A DNA stretch of 64,000 nt from Pyrenochaeta sp. MPI-SDFR-AT-0127 (GCA_020747015.1 JAGTJM010000062.1:124001-188000); one strand, 5' to 3'. Shown: positions 10,438 through 22,207, numbered from the stretch's first letter. The notes: generated by a model from the sequence alone, not told the origin. A program made the numbers and translations.

Positions 10438-12116
10438 CTACATTCCCTCTTTCTCCTTTACTGCTTCTCCGAGCGCCTGAGCATCTGTTCGATAAGATTT
10501 AAACTTCCTTGCCGCAACCTTCTTGTAAAACATTTCATCCAGTTCTTCATAGGTCCTACCCGCAGTCTCTGGCTGATAGAACCACAAGTAGACCAAGCAA
10601 ATCACTGCAAGGCCTCCGAATATAAATCCTAGACGCCCTCCCAAATTCAGCTTGTCAGGATTGAAGAGATATGGAAGAACAAAAGACCACATCGTGTTCA
10701 GGCTGTTCTGCAGGGCGAGACCAATCGCAATGGTCTTGACGCGGAGGCGAGAGGTGCTAGTTTCGCAGAGAATAGTGTAGGCCGTGGCACCGATTGTAAC
10801 GTTGTACCACCAGCAATACAGGAGAATCATACTGATGGCACCCTTGAGCGCAGGCACGGTCCCTACTACAGCGAGGCCGGCCATGACAAACAGGATAATA
10901 GTAAGGACGAAAAGACCCCAAAAGGTAAGGTTGCGGCGTCCGACGCGGTCAACCAGGTACCAAGACATGACGTTCCCAATGAGCGAGATGACTTGCTGAA
11001 CAATCTGGAGCTTAAAGGACATTGCAGTAGTAAACCCGGCTAGTTGCATGTAATAGGTGCTGTATGACGCAGCAAACGCAATTCCACTGAGAGCTTGGAT
11101 GGATAGAGGCATCACAGAGATGATGGTGCGTCGCAAGTTGGACTTGCGGAAGCACTCCAGATACGTGACGCCTTCGGTTTCGCGCTTGACCTCCTGGAGC
11201 GTGGTCATTATCTGAGCAAGTTTCTGTTCGCCTTCGTGCCCACGATGGCCCAGACCGTTCAGAGCCTTCAAAGCATCCGCCTGGCGATCTTTCGAGGCGA
11301 GCCACCATGGCGATTCAGGCAGTAGCCAAACAAAAGCAGTAGCAACGGCAGCGAAGCCATACTGAGCACAGAAAACCGCACGATAGGCCCATCGATTGGT
11401 ATAGACACCTGTGGAATTGACGATAAGAGCCACAGTGAGTGGCCCCAAAGTATAGGCAAGAGCTGTCAAGCAGGTCAACATGCCGCGGAGTTTCATGGGA
11501 GCAACCTCGCCAATGTATGTGACAGTGACTGATGCAAGAGCGCCAGTTACAAAACCGTTCAGGAACTTGCCGCCGAAGAAAAGCTCGTTTGTCGTCGCAA
11601 CGAATTCCATAGTGACGGCTGCGAAAGTGACTGCCAAGCATATCATCACCACCATACGGCGACCAAGCCAGTCAGCAAGTTGACCGCATCCAAGAGCACC
11701 AACGATTGCGCTGCAAGGTGTTAGCCGCGTAATCTCGCTCGACGTATCTGTTTCGAGATGACTTACGATGCTACAGGGGCACCCTGGAAAGCTGATTGCC
11801 ACTGCGCATCAATAACATAGCTCACTGTGCCATCCGTAGCGGTGAACTCGTGTCCGAAGTCTTTCCGGAATTGGGGGATACCAATGACATTCCCAGCAGC
11901 CTGATTCTCGAAACTGACAAGCAGAACAACCCAGACCATGTAGACGGACCAGGCGCATGCCCAGGGGTATTTGCGGAACGAAGCAAGTTTGCCGATTTCA
12001 TGGTCTTCCTGATTGGCGAGATGGCCGAGCTGAGATGTCTCTGCAGCGTTCGATGAGTGAGGGGCGTGTTCGTTGACCTCCACGTTGTGAGGCTTATCGT
12101 TCATGTTGAGAGCCAT
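10438..12116 (-). CDS. MFS sugar transporter
   Basis: Two exons, 12116-11767 and 11710-10438, join through a GTAAGT...TTGCAG intron (11711-11766) to give about 540 residues. The N-terminal tail is cytosolic, followed by 12 predicted membrane segments. Sugar-porter signatures are present: GCGQLADWLGRRMVV after TM2, PESPWWLASKDR before the central loop, VDRVGRRN after TM8, and FYQPETAGRTYEELDEMF after TM12. These mark the sugar porter family (lactose, hexose, pentose and polyol permeases), acting by proton symport at the plasma membrane. The start MALNMNDK at 12116 is preferred; MNDK at 12104 is possible. It leads the carbohydrate cluster and is probably its importer. The exact sugar is not deducible. 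Confidence 0.92.
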
Positions 12117-12989
12117 GATGACTGAGAGGAAGCGGAGAAGTGGTAGTTTTAGGGCCTCTAAGATGAGCCTAGGACGTGACCCAGAACCGTGGTTGGCGAC
12201 CTCAAGCTGCAGGTTGTTGATCTTTAGAAGCTGCGCGAATGCAGGCTTTATAGATCTGGGATGAATCTGAAGTAGACGCGGGGACCCCAGAGAAAACGAG
12301 TCATTTCCTATTTCTCGGATACAGACCCGCAATGCAAACCAACTCCCCAGACCCAACGCGTCGGGAAATCCACCCAAGACCTTGCCTCAGAGCAGGGTCT
12401 AAACCAATTCAAGCGGCTTCCTCCTTTGCCGAGCTCACGCCGATTTGCTCTTCATGCGATGGACGGCCACTCCCGAGAATGTGCCGGCCCGAGGATTTGC
12501 CTTCAGCCCAGTCGGAGTCTCAACATGGATCCTTTTTAGGAAATCAGAGGCTCAGGCGTTTCGTTTTGAAGTGCCATAAGGTCATTCTGTTCGTATCATT
12601 GACGTGGCTTAATTTTGGCGTCGTGGTTTGTGCAGTGCGTCAGCTCATCGAGTGTACGTCTCCTGAATGTCGAACAAGGGCAGCCAGCTTTGGGCGGGGT
12701 TGATTTCGAAAGATTTCTATTGGTCTATTATAACGATTCATACAGTCTTGGCAATATATTGCTACCGTTCAATGTAAGCACATGGAATTTTTTCAAAGTC
12801 AAGGTAGTGGTGACACAAGACAAAAAGTCGCTGGCATCTTTGGCACATGTAGCATGTGGTAAGCCATACAACTCAATCATGATTTAAATCGAACAAAGCA
12901 ATACGGGCAAGCGTAGTCATTGTCAGCCAAACAGGCTGTTAAGCTATTTCCCTAGACTAGTGACCGTCCTGCTTTCAGCCTCTTGAACA
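12117..12989. other. Promoter of the sugar transporter and 3' flank of the polyol dehydrogenase
   Basis: Both flanking genes read leftward. One TGCCGG element occurs near 12482, about 370 bp upstream of the transporter start and similar to the elements between the dehydrogenase and transketolase genes. No gene is supported here. Confidence 0.5.
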
Positions 12990-14385
12990 TCACAAAACAT
13001 CGTCTCTTTCATCCACAATTTGTACCTTGATACTCCCATTACTCAGATCCCCACACGTATGTAGCGCATCAATCGCCTTCTCAAGCGGATACGTGTGACT
13101 GACAAGAGGCTTAAGATTAAGAATCCCACCCCCCAGGCACTGCAAACCGGCGGGCCAGGTGTCGCGGTAGCGGTTGATGAATTTGAGATCAATCTAGCAA
13201 TAAAAATCAATAACTGCGTCATGGAACTCTGACCAGATGCAATGCCCCCCTCCAAAGTGTCGGAAAGGAGAATAATGAGAAAATAAACGCACCTCAGCGA
13301 GCGACAGATGCATGAACGGTAAATTGTTCATGATCTCTCTTCCTACACCAATTACCATAACTGTGCCTCCTCTTCGTGCTGTGAATGCGGCGGTCACGAC
13401 ACTGCTTTCCACCCCTGTACATTCTAGGACCGTTTCAGGTGCCCCGTATTCCCCAATATTTTCAACGTCAAACAGTGCTCTTATCCTTTGCGCATTTCCT
13501 TGCGCATCCAAACTTGGGTCTACTTGGTATGTTGTAGCTGAAGGAACAAACTGTTTGGCAAAGGTTAGTCTCTTTGGCTCAAGATCTGTGATAACAAGCG
13601 GATGTGCCCCTGATGCTCTAGCGGCAGCCAATGCGATAAGTCCAATCGGTCCTGCGCCACAAATTACCGCCCCTCTCCCTAAGCTCAGGCCAGCAGACTG
13701 GATACCATGCATGACAACGGAGAGAGGTTCAAGCAAAGCTCCTTCAGCAAAAGAAACGTTAGGTGGCAGTTTGTGGCACCATTTGGCCGGATGAGTCTTG
13801 TAGCGTTGGATGGTACCGTGGTAGGGGTATACGCCTGCGAACTGCACGTCTTCGCAGAGATTATACCGGCCATCCATGCAGAGGAAGCATGTGCCGCAAG
13901 GTACGCCAGGCTCAAGAGCTACTCGATCTCCTGGTCACAATGGTGTTAGACTGTGTTGGTGGGCAGAACGACGACAAAGTACCTGGCTGTAGATGTGCAA
14001 CGCCTTCACCGCATTGGAGTACAACTCCTGCGGCTTCATGACCGAGAATGCAATCTCCTTCCACAACAAGAGAACCTATCCTTCCCGCTCTCCAGAAATG
14101 GATATCAGACCTATCCGGCCGTCGTCAGCAATGCTTGTGCAGCGCAGGTCACTCCACATACCCGCATACACCCGTGGCTTTGATATGCAACAGAACCTCT
14201 CCCTTCCTTGGCGCATACACGGGCGCCTCTTGTTGTTTCAGTTTATGGTCGGCTGTGACTTGCAACGACGGGTTTGGCAGCGGTGCTTTGATCGTGGTCT
14301 GTGTGGTTTCGTTGGAAGGCTGGGGTGCAGTCGGAGCCGGAATCGCATTGGATGCGGGCGGGTCGAGAATAATTGCTGGGGACAT
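12990..14385 (-). CDS. L-arabinitol 4-dehydrogenase-like zinc polyol dehydrogenase
   Basis: Four exons (14385-14162, 14110-13983, 13930-13293, 13193-12990), all with GT...AG introns in matching phase, give 397 residues. This is a medium-chain dehydrogenase of the sorbitol/L-arabinitol group, oxidising a polyol to a ketose with NAD+. Catalytic zinc ligands are Cys74 in GVCGSD and His99-Glu100 in GHEAAG. A structural zinc site is present as C-x2-C-x2-C-x7-C (CGTCFLCMDGRYNLC). The Rossmann motif is GAGPIGL, and ITDLEPKRL follows. LLEPLSVVMHG, ECTGVESSV and the C-terminal GSIKVQI resemble fungal L-arabinitol 4-dehydrogenases more than alcohol dehydrogenases. Xylitol or sorbitol dehydrogenase activity remains possible. 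It shares a divergent promoter with the transketolase-like gene. MSPAIILD is chosen as start because the family N-terminus begins close to it. Confidence 0.88.
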
Positions 14386-15087
14386 CTCGAATGCGATGAA
14401 TGTACCACGAAGCCTGCGACGAGAATTGATCGAGGAGCGCAGAGTCCAAATCCCAATCCTAAAGGTGAGTGTGAGGCGTCGAAAAGCACTCACGTGTCAA
14501 CGAGATGGGTTCTGAAGTTTGCAGGTTAAAGAATTTCTGCCCAAAGCATATTGCCGGTAACAGAGTCGTGGCAAAATGCCGGAACGATTCTAGCAGGGAG
14601 GGGCAACGTAAGAAAGCGTAGTGGTTGAGACTATGCGTCATGGCTAAATAGGAATCTATAACCGGCATTACTTCACTGACTGTATTTAGCTAGCGATTGA
14701 ATTGCTAGAAAGGGTAGTTGGAACACTACAATACGTAGTAACGTGAAACTTATGTTTGCCTCAAGTTCATAGTTTCTACACAATTATGGCGCCCACCAGA
14801 GATTCTCAAGCGACTTCCACACCGAAGATGTGCCTGGCTGACCTGTTGCGTCATAGCCTGAGATGCCAGTTACTGCATATGTGCCTGTTATCCATCCACT
14901 CCAATAGGATTTTAGATCGTTCGGATGCCCTTGTCGTCCCCACCTGGAGCCGAGGCCCCGGATTTCCCGTTTTGGTAACCCTCTGCACCAACACCACGGC
15001 GAAATACTTTAGACCCGACTGCTGCAACTATGTTAACTTTTCGAATCAACCATTTTCTCTTTTGATATTGCTTACGTGCCTCACAAT
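14386..15087. promoter_or_regulatory. Divergent promoter with repeated CCGG-centred elements
   Basis: A 702-bp spacer between the head-to-head dehydrogenase and transketolase genes. It contains TTGCCGGTAA at 14551, ATGCCGGAAC near 14576 and AACCGGCATT at 14660 (reverse complement AATGCCGGTT), three similar elements within 120 bp. GGCTAAATA at 14642 matches the GGCTAA core known for XlnR-type xylan and pentose regulators. CCGG holds two overlapping inverted CGG triplets, the half-site type of Zn2Cys6 proteins. Function is inferred. Confidence 0.4.
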
Positions 15088-17424
15088 ATGCATCTCGCAC
15101 ATGATACCCAACAAGTGAACGGCTCGACTGCGTATGGCAAAAATGTTGTAAATGGGCTGCGGAGAGAGGAAAAGCGGGAGAAGTCTTCAGTCGGGCAGCT
15201 GTCGGCGGAGCAGGAACATGTCTTGAGAACCTTTAGACTTCTGATCGCAGACCTATGTCAACAGTTCAACGGTGGACATCCTGGGTAAGACCACATGCGA
15301 TCTTTATAAAATTGAGACAGTCACTAATATCGAGGTAGTGGAGCGATCGGCATGGCAGCCATCGGAGTTGCGTTGTGGAAGTACGTGATGAGATATGCTC
15401 CACATACGCCAAATTACTTCAACCGGGACCGTTTTGTTCTATCAAATGGTGGGTTCTGAAGATTTGAGAAGCCCCAAGTTGATGATGGCTGACGAAGATA
15501 GGTCACACATGTCTATTTCAGTACTCGTTTCTCCACCTCACAGGCTACAAGGCGATGACCTTCGAACAGCTGAAATCATATCACTCGGATCGTGTCGATG
15601 CGCTATGCCCTGGCCATCCTGAGATCGAACACGAAGGGGTCGAGGTGACTACAGGCCCACTAGGACAAGGTGTCGCAAATGCCGTTGGGTTGGCTATGGC
15701 GACCAAGAACCTGCAGGCGACATACAATAAGCCAGGCTTTGACGTTGTCTCGAACCACACCTGGTGCATGATAGGAGACGCATGTCTGCAGGAGGGTATC
15801 GCGTTGGAAGCAATCTCCTTCGCCGGTCATCTGAAGCTTGACAATCTTACCATCATTTACGATAACAATCAGGTCACTTGCGATGGCAGTGTCGACCTAA
15901 CAAATACCGAAGACGTTAATACCAAGATGCGGGCGTGCGGATGGGACGTTATCGAAATAGAAGATGGGTGCTTTGACATTGAAGGTCTTGTCGAAGCCTT
16001 GAACAGAGCGAGAGCATCGACCGGCAAGCCTACCTTCATCAATGTGCATACCGTCATTGGTCTGGGAAGCGCCGTGGCAGGAGATGCTGTCGCTCACGGA
16101 GCCGCTTTCGGGACATCTGATGTGGCGAACATGAAAAGGGCGTATGGATTTGACCCTGAGGAGCACTTCGTGGTTAGCGAGGAAGTCCGGAGCTTCTTTG
16201 AAGATATCCCCTGGAGGGGCCAAGAGTTGGTACATTCATGGGAGAAGAAGGTGCAAGAGTACGAGATCAAATATCCCGAGGAAGGCGCCGAATTTAGGAG
16301 GCGAGTGGAGGGTCGTTTACCCGAACACTGGAAGGACCTTGTCCCGACGACTTTCCCAGATGCGCCAACGGCGACAAGGAAATCATCTGGATTGGTGTTC
16401 AACCCAATTGCCGAAAAGGTCAATAACTTCATGGTCGGCACTGCAGACCTGTCGCCTTCAGTCAACATGATGTGGAAGGGTAAGGTTGACTTCCAGCACG
16501 TGAGTTCCCCTCTACTTCGGTGGATGAAATGTGTACCAAACTAACGATTCTTAGCCGGACCTGAGAACGACGTGTGGTATTACCGGCAACTATAGCGGAC
16601 GATATATCCACTACGGTGTGCGAGAACATGCTATGTGCGGAGTGTCCAACGGACTCGCAGCCTTTGCTCCCAACACATTCATCCCAATCACATCATCTTT
16701 TTTCATGTTCTACCTGTATGCAGCGCCCGCTGTCCGTATGGGCGCGCTGCAGCAGCTTCAGGTCATACATGCAGCAACTCACGATTCCATCGGAATGGGG
16801 GAAGATGGCCCAACCCACCAACCCATTGAGCTAGCCAACCTGTATCGCGCCATGCCCAATCTCTTGTACATTCGGCCGGCCGATAGCGAGGAGACTGCAG
16901 GTGCGTGGATCACAGCCATTGAGGCCAAGCAGACACCAAGCATCATCTCGACATCGCGGCATACCCTGCCACAGTTGAAGCAGACGAGGCGCGACATGGT
17001 TGCAAAAGGCGCGTACGTGGTGGAGGAAGTCGAAGATGCGGACGTGACACTCATTGGTGTGGGTGCAGAGCTGTCACATGCTGTTGATGCAGCAAAAGAG
17101 CTGAGGGCGAAGCACATCAAGACACGCGTCGTAAGCTTTCCATGCCAGCGGTTATTCGATGTCCAGTCCACCGAGTACAAGCGAAAGACGCTGCGAAGAC
17201 ATGACGGTATCCCTGCTATCGTGATAGAGCCGTATGCCCCCAACGGCTGGGAAAGATATGCGGATGCGGCCGCGTGTATCAAACGCTTCGGTCACAGTCT
17301 CCCTGGCAAAGCGGCCTACAAGTACTTTGGCTTCGACGTGCCGGCGCTGACTGTGAAAATCGAGGGCTACTTGCAGCAAGTGCGAGAGGACCCGCTTCTG
17401 AAGGGCGAGTTTGTTGACCTCTGA
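15088..17424 (+). CDS. Transketolase / dihydroxyacetone-synthase-like enzyme
   Basis: Four exons (15088-15284, 15339-15448, 15502-16499, 16555-17424) give 724 residues. The thiamine-diphosphate enzyme moves a two-carbon ketol group from a ketose phosphate to an aldehyde. NGGHPGGAIGMAAIG and the TPP/magnesium motif GDACLQEG ending in IYDNNQVTCDGS are clear, as are YGVREHAMCGVSNGLA and HDSIGMGEDGPTHQPIE in the pyrimidine domain. GDACLQEG and the insert pattern resemble the dihydroxyacetone-synthase branch (formaldehyde acceptor) and its filamentous-fungal relatives. The C-terminus ends GEFVDL, so no obvious PTS1 peroxisomal signal is present, unlike methylotrophic-yeast enzymes. An ATG at 15088 is the first in frame. 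The divergent neighbour makes ketoses, fitting a shared pentose pathway. Confidence 0.9.
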
Positions 17425-17747
17425 GCTTTTTGTACTGTTCAACCGGCGTTCATTTTAGTGGTGTTGGACCTCTTTAATAGGCATGATAGAAACGTAACCA
17501 ATTTAACATAATGTTGCATCAACGGATTAGATAACGCCATTGCTGCTGTTTGTTGATAGAGAAGATTTGTGTGGAGGGGAGAACGCGTGCAGTGGAAGAT
17601 CGAGATGTGGTGGCGCACGCTCACGTGATCGGCTACCCTTTACACTTGCTCTTTCCCCACTTGGTGCACCCTGCCAAAGCTTACCATATCCACCCCATCG
17701 CTTTCCACATTAACAGACCCTTTCACTCCTTGTCTCCAAAGGCTTCG
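17425..17747. other. Short promoter region of the regulator-like gene
   Basis: A 323-bp spacer between the transketolase stop and the next start. It contains AACCGGCGTT near 17439, again GCCGG-centred on the other strand. No open frame here encodes a zinc cluster, which matters because the downstream protein lacks one. Confidence 0.5.
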
Positions 17748-19317
17748 ATGACAGAAGAGCCAACAAGCAAACGGCGTCGTCTGCACCAAGATGCGGGTAT
17801 AACTTCACCCTCCGACTTTCTGTCGACCTTTCTGCCCTCACCAATGACAGAGACCCGTCCAGGAGCAAGCGGCCCTGCTTTCGACATGGATCCTTTCCTC
17901 TCGCCAGCTACTGCGTCGAGCTGGCCTTTTGATGAGTTCGCTCATGATCCAGACTATCTGGCGTCGCAGGAAGCCCTGCGCTCTCTACTCTTCACCACTG
18001 CTCGATCTGCAGCTCCAACCCGTGCTGGAAGCCCCGTCGATGGCGAAGAGCCTGCGGGGGTGCTCAATATCAAACAAGTTCTGTCACAAGGCAGACGAGT
18101 GCAGTATCTGAAGAATTACATGTCGCAGGTTGCTCCTTGGGTAGGTGTAGATTGCATGTTCATTATCAGAGGAATGTGTTGGTTGATGAGTCCAGCTTGA
18201 CATGTTCGATAGCAAGCGTGCATTTGGTATTCAATTACCAGCCCTCGCCAAGGGGTCGCCTCCCCTGCTCTATGCTATCCTCGCCATTGGAGCTCGTCAG
18301 CTTGAGCGCAAGGAAAAGACACAGTCATCTTTCGACAGCCTCGAGCTCTATCAGGAGGCCATTCGCCTGCTTACGCCCCTCCTCTCAGCACGAGACACCC
18401 AAGTCATTGCAGCTTGTGTCATTTTGTGCTGTCTGGAAATGTTTTCCGCAAGTGCTCAAAATTGGCGCCATCACCTCGAGGGTTGCGCCGCCGTTTTCGA
18501 TGCCTTTGGTGTCAATGGTTTCAGTGGAGACGTTCTACAGGCAGTATTTTGGTGTTACGCTCGCATGGGTGAGATTGTTGGACCACATCTCCGGTTTCAA
18601 TTTAACTAAAATACCCCAGACGTTTGTGGCGCATTGATCTCGGACGGAACAGAGAGTACATTACTCAAGCCGTCTCAGTGGCTCCCCACAGGCATCGCTG
18701 AAGATACAGCAGAGAATCTCTTTTGTAGCTTCTGTTCGCCTGATATGTACGCTAATTATGCCGTCTTTCTCTGCGCGAAGACGTGCGAACTCGTCTCGGA
18801 TCGTAACAAGTATGTCGAGCTAGGCACCGAGAACGGCTGCGATACGCCGCAATTTCAGCAGCGCTGGTCTCGACTCTGGGAGCAGTTGTCCAACTGGGCA
18901 CTTCGCCGACCTAAAGAGATGCTCCCTGTCGAGACTACCAACAGTACACCATTTCCGCACGTACTCTTTGCCCATTGGGCCGCTATTTCGTCCAACCAGC
19001 TCTATCACACCTCTTGTGTTTTGCTCCTCAATGCCAATCCAAAGCAGAAGGCACCCCTGGGATCTTCACCTACAGTGTCCATTATGTGGCATGCGAAGCG
19101 CATTTGCGGGATCTCGTTGGCTAACCCGCACGAAGGGTGTCTAAACAATGCGATTCAGCCGCTGTGGATAGCTGGTCGTCTTTTGAGTCATTCATCGGAA
19201 CAAGCGTTGGTCGTGAAAACAATCCGGCATATTGAAGTGTTGACTGGATGGACTGCCACCTGGCGAATTCGCGATCTCGAAAGTACTTGGGGTTACAAAG
19301 TTCGCGTTGATATATGA
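17748..19317 (+). CDS. Fungal regulator-like protein lacking a DNA-binding domain
   Basis: Three exons (17748-18140, 18196-18568, 18620-19317) give 487 residues. From residue ~120 it matches the C-terminal domain of fungal Zn2Cys6 activators (Fungal_trans_2 type): YLKNYMSQVAPWLDMFD across the first intron, then VIAACVILCCLEMFS, SNQLYHTSCVLLL, MWHAKRICGIS and a final HIEVLTGWTATWRIRDLEST. The first 120 residues are disordered (MTEEPTSKRRRLHQ...) and have no Cys cluster. The 323 bp upstream also codes for none. KRRR could serve nuclear import. It is a paralogue of the convergent zinc-cluster gene at 19363-21658. A DNA-binding-deficient partner could act as a co-regulator or dominant-negative dimer partner; that is inference. 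Domain loss by truncation is the alternative. Confidence 0.8.
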
Positions 19318-19362
19318 CCTTGCGATGATTTGGCAGTCCTCCTCGCCCAAATGTTTTAGGCC

Positions 19363-21658
19363 TCACCATCCATCGGCAAGCTGCCACTCCCTTTTCAGCT
19401 CATCGGTGTAACGTGAGGTATTCCATCCTGTGAGCCTCTGCACAGCCTCCAGTGTATCGAAAATAGCCGCATACTGACTGCCGTGAGTCACTGTCCGAGC
19501 CGCAACTATGAGCGAAGCAATCAAACATGGATCCCAAGAAACTCGTCCATCATTCTGGGTTGCGATCCCGCAAATCCTATGTGCATGCCACAGAGACGAC
19601 ATGGATGACGAATTGGAGTTAGGTTTGTCGGCAAAGCGTGGCTTGCTCTGCAATAGCAGCAGCATACCAGTGTGGTATAGTTGGTTTGCCAAAATCGCAG
19701 CAGCACCTGTGAACACAACCATAGGGAAGTCATTGTCTGATCGTACACCATCTCTTGGATATAGCTCGATAATTGGCTGAAACTCTTGCGGGCGATGTAT
19801 ATACCAATGGGCAAAGCCTTGTATAAGCATCTTCCAGACTTCTACCCGGTTCAGTCCATACCGTTGCTGCAGCCATTGATCCTCATCACCCTGCGAGAAC
19901 ATGACAGCATCAACGCATAAAGCCATAGCATCCTGAGCGCACCGTGCTATGTTGTCGTTACCCGTTGATCTGAAGAGGTTTTCAGCCACGAACGGGAGGG
20001 GAATGCGCACAAGTTTCGTCGCCATGAGGGCGGAGCTCAGGACTATCCTTCGTTAGTCGACGATTAGCATCGCAGTCTTTTTGCTTACCGAGTCTCACTA
20101 GCAACCAGTATGCCGATGTAGCAAGTGATGAACCATCTGTGAGGTGTGGCAACAATGTCTCTAAAATCTGCTTGCCCTGACCGTCATGCTCTTCATGCTG
20201 CCAGTACTTCGGAAGATCAGTCAACACATCTGTCAAGATGTGAAACACGTCCAGAAGCGTGTCGGACGCAAGGCCCCGTCCAGGCATCGCTCCTGTACTG
20301 TACTCGGTTGCTTCTCTGGTTCGCGTCGTGTGGCTTCTGCTTGATGCCGCCGCAGCGAGCGCCAATATTCCGTGCCGAATGCGTGCTGAATCCGCTGAGA
20401 GCCCCAGTACTTCCACTCCAAAGTATTGGTTGAAGTCACAGATGTCCAGCTATTGATAATCAGTTAAATATTCGTTGTAATCACTCTTCAGCAACGTACC
20501 CATGGTGCGATCTGATAGCGATAGTACTGCAGCAAGTTCAAATCGTTGTCACATGGTATCATTTCTTGGTGGGACTGCCGATTTGGCACTGAAAGTTCTG
20601 AAGTGCTTGTGTGTTGTGGATTCGAGCCACTATCACTAGCAGTAATTGGAACGATATGCTTGATGGCAGTGTAGTCGTTGGTATACGCTGAACTGTTGAC
20701 CTTCTTGCCGGTCACTGTCATGTGAAGTTCTTCTACGCCTGTGGGGACCGGAACGGGGCCTATCGATACCCATTCATCCGGTTCTTCAACATTGTCGAAA
20801 TCCTGGCCAACTTCATCTGCTAGGTCCAGCGCAGGTTGGAGATCGACAACACTGTTGACGAGCAGGCTTACCGACTGCTCTCGCGCATCATTCACTGGTG
20901 GAAAGGACATTTCCTGGCTGGCACTATTGCTAGAACCAAGCGCCAGCAACCCATGCACCGCATATTCGTAGCTATTTGGTGATGGAGTGTGATTCGTCAC
21001 ATTTCGTAGGTCGGTTGATCGAGAGTGACCAGTTCTTGTCACGCTCCCTTCAAAGCTTGAGCTGATGGGGGTGAGAGAACTGTTGAATACTCCCGTACTC
21101 TCACCTTTGTCATCGGGAGTAGCATTTTGTGGTTTCTTATAACCATCTGCTGCGGCTTTGCTATGGTCGCCAACAAACTATAAAAACGTCAGCACCTAAT
21201 TAGCATTCGAGAGTACACTCTCCAAATCGCATACGACAAGGGCGCAACCTGTCTGAATTCCTCTCTCTATAGTAAATTTGTTGTTGATCAATGATGGGGA
21301 ATCAATCAAAAGACATCTGCATAGCTTCAAGATGTTTGATACGAAAAAGCACACCTACCCGAACATTCGCATAGTCAACGCTACTCCCAACGTCTGGCGT
21401 GAAATTGTTTTTGCCCAGAATCTGGAACGCCGCAGCATATCGACATTCGAACCCCTTTTTCATACAATTTTGACAGGCTGGCCTCTCTTCGTCGCCTATG
21501 GGGATCAGTAAATCTTTGGCCGGGACCGTTGCATGTAACTGACATTTGCGTCGTCGGGTACGGCAGGTCAAACAGCCTGTGCGTGACCGCTTCGGTCGGG
21601 TCACCGCTGGACTATTCGCGGTTTGAGCTGACTCCGAAACCTCCATCTCCATCTCCAT
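19363..21658 (-). CDS. Zn2Cys6 transcription factor, candidate cluster regulator
   Basis: Five exons (21658-21544, 21495-21359, 21177-20500, 20449-20089, 20042-19363) give 656 residues. The first intron, 48 nt and a multiple of three, splits the third zinc Cys codon. Splicing it out gives a normal cluster, C-x2-C-x6-C-x6-C-x2-C-x6-C (GCLTCRTRRRKC then DEERPACQNCMKKGFEC); reading through puts 22 residues between Cys3 and Cys4. A Ser/Thr-rich linker follows, then the Fungal_trans_2-type domain with YRYQIAPWLDICDFNQYFG, ILANQLYHTGMLLL and LWHAHRICGI. It ends 45 bp from the stop of its paralogue and starts 549 bp from the xylose-reductase-like gene, sharing that promoter. The second intron (181 bp) is longer than usual and could hide a small exon. 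MEMEMEVSES is taken as the start. Confidence 0.85.
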
Positions 21659-22207
21659 GTAATCCACTACGGAGCCTGACACTTGTGTTCGGGCTCTGTG
21701 GAAGGTGCATTTGAGTTCTTTCCTCGGTAAAGATAGCCACAAGTGCCACACTAGCCATGCCGCAGCGGGGTAAATAGGCACATCTTCGGGTATACTCAGA
21801 AGAAGTAACAGAAAACTCTGGTTGATGCCATGAACGCGCGAATCCAAAGTCCAAAGGAATAGGATACGATACATGATAGCGCATTTTATCATGCTATGTT
21901 TCTTCTTCCTAGCTATTCAATTAACCTAATCTTAAAGTGATACTTGAGTGAAGCGATGGCGGTTATGAAACCCTATTTAGCTATGGCGCATAGTCCTGTC
22001 TCCCTGTCCAATGGGAGGCTTAGCAGGCCGCGTCGGGAGTTCCACTTTTAAAACCCTCCTGCTTGGTCAACAAGCTTTCAATGGTTCTATTTAATAGAAG
22101 GATAGATTTTCCATGATTTCAGTCTCTTCATTTCAAGCATTTTATATATCGCCCATTGACGCTCTCCTTTCAGATATTCACTTCGTTCCTATAAGCAGCA
22201 TCAAATC
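21659..22207. promoter_or_regulatory. Divergent promoter between regulator and aldo-keto reductase
   Basis: A 549-bp head-to-head spacer. Such sharing often couples expression of a regulator and a target. No CCGG-centred element like those at 14551-14669 is seen. A TATA-like TATTTAATA occurs about 120 bp upstream of the reductase start. Confidence 0.4.
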
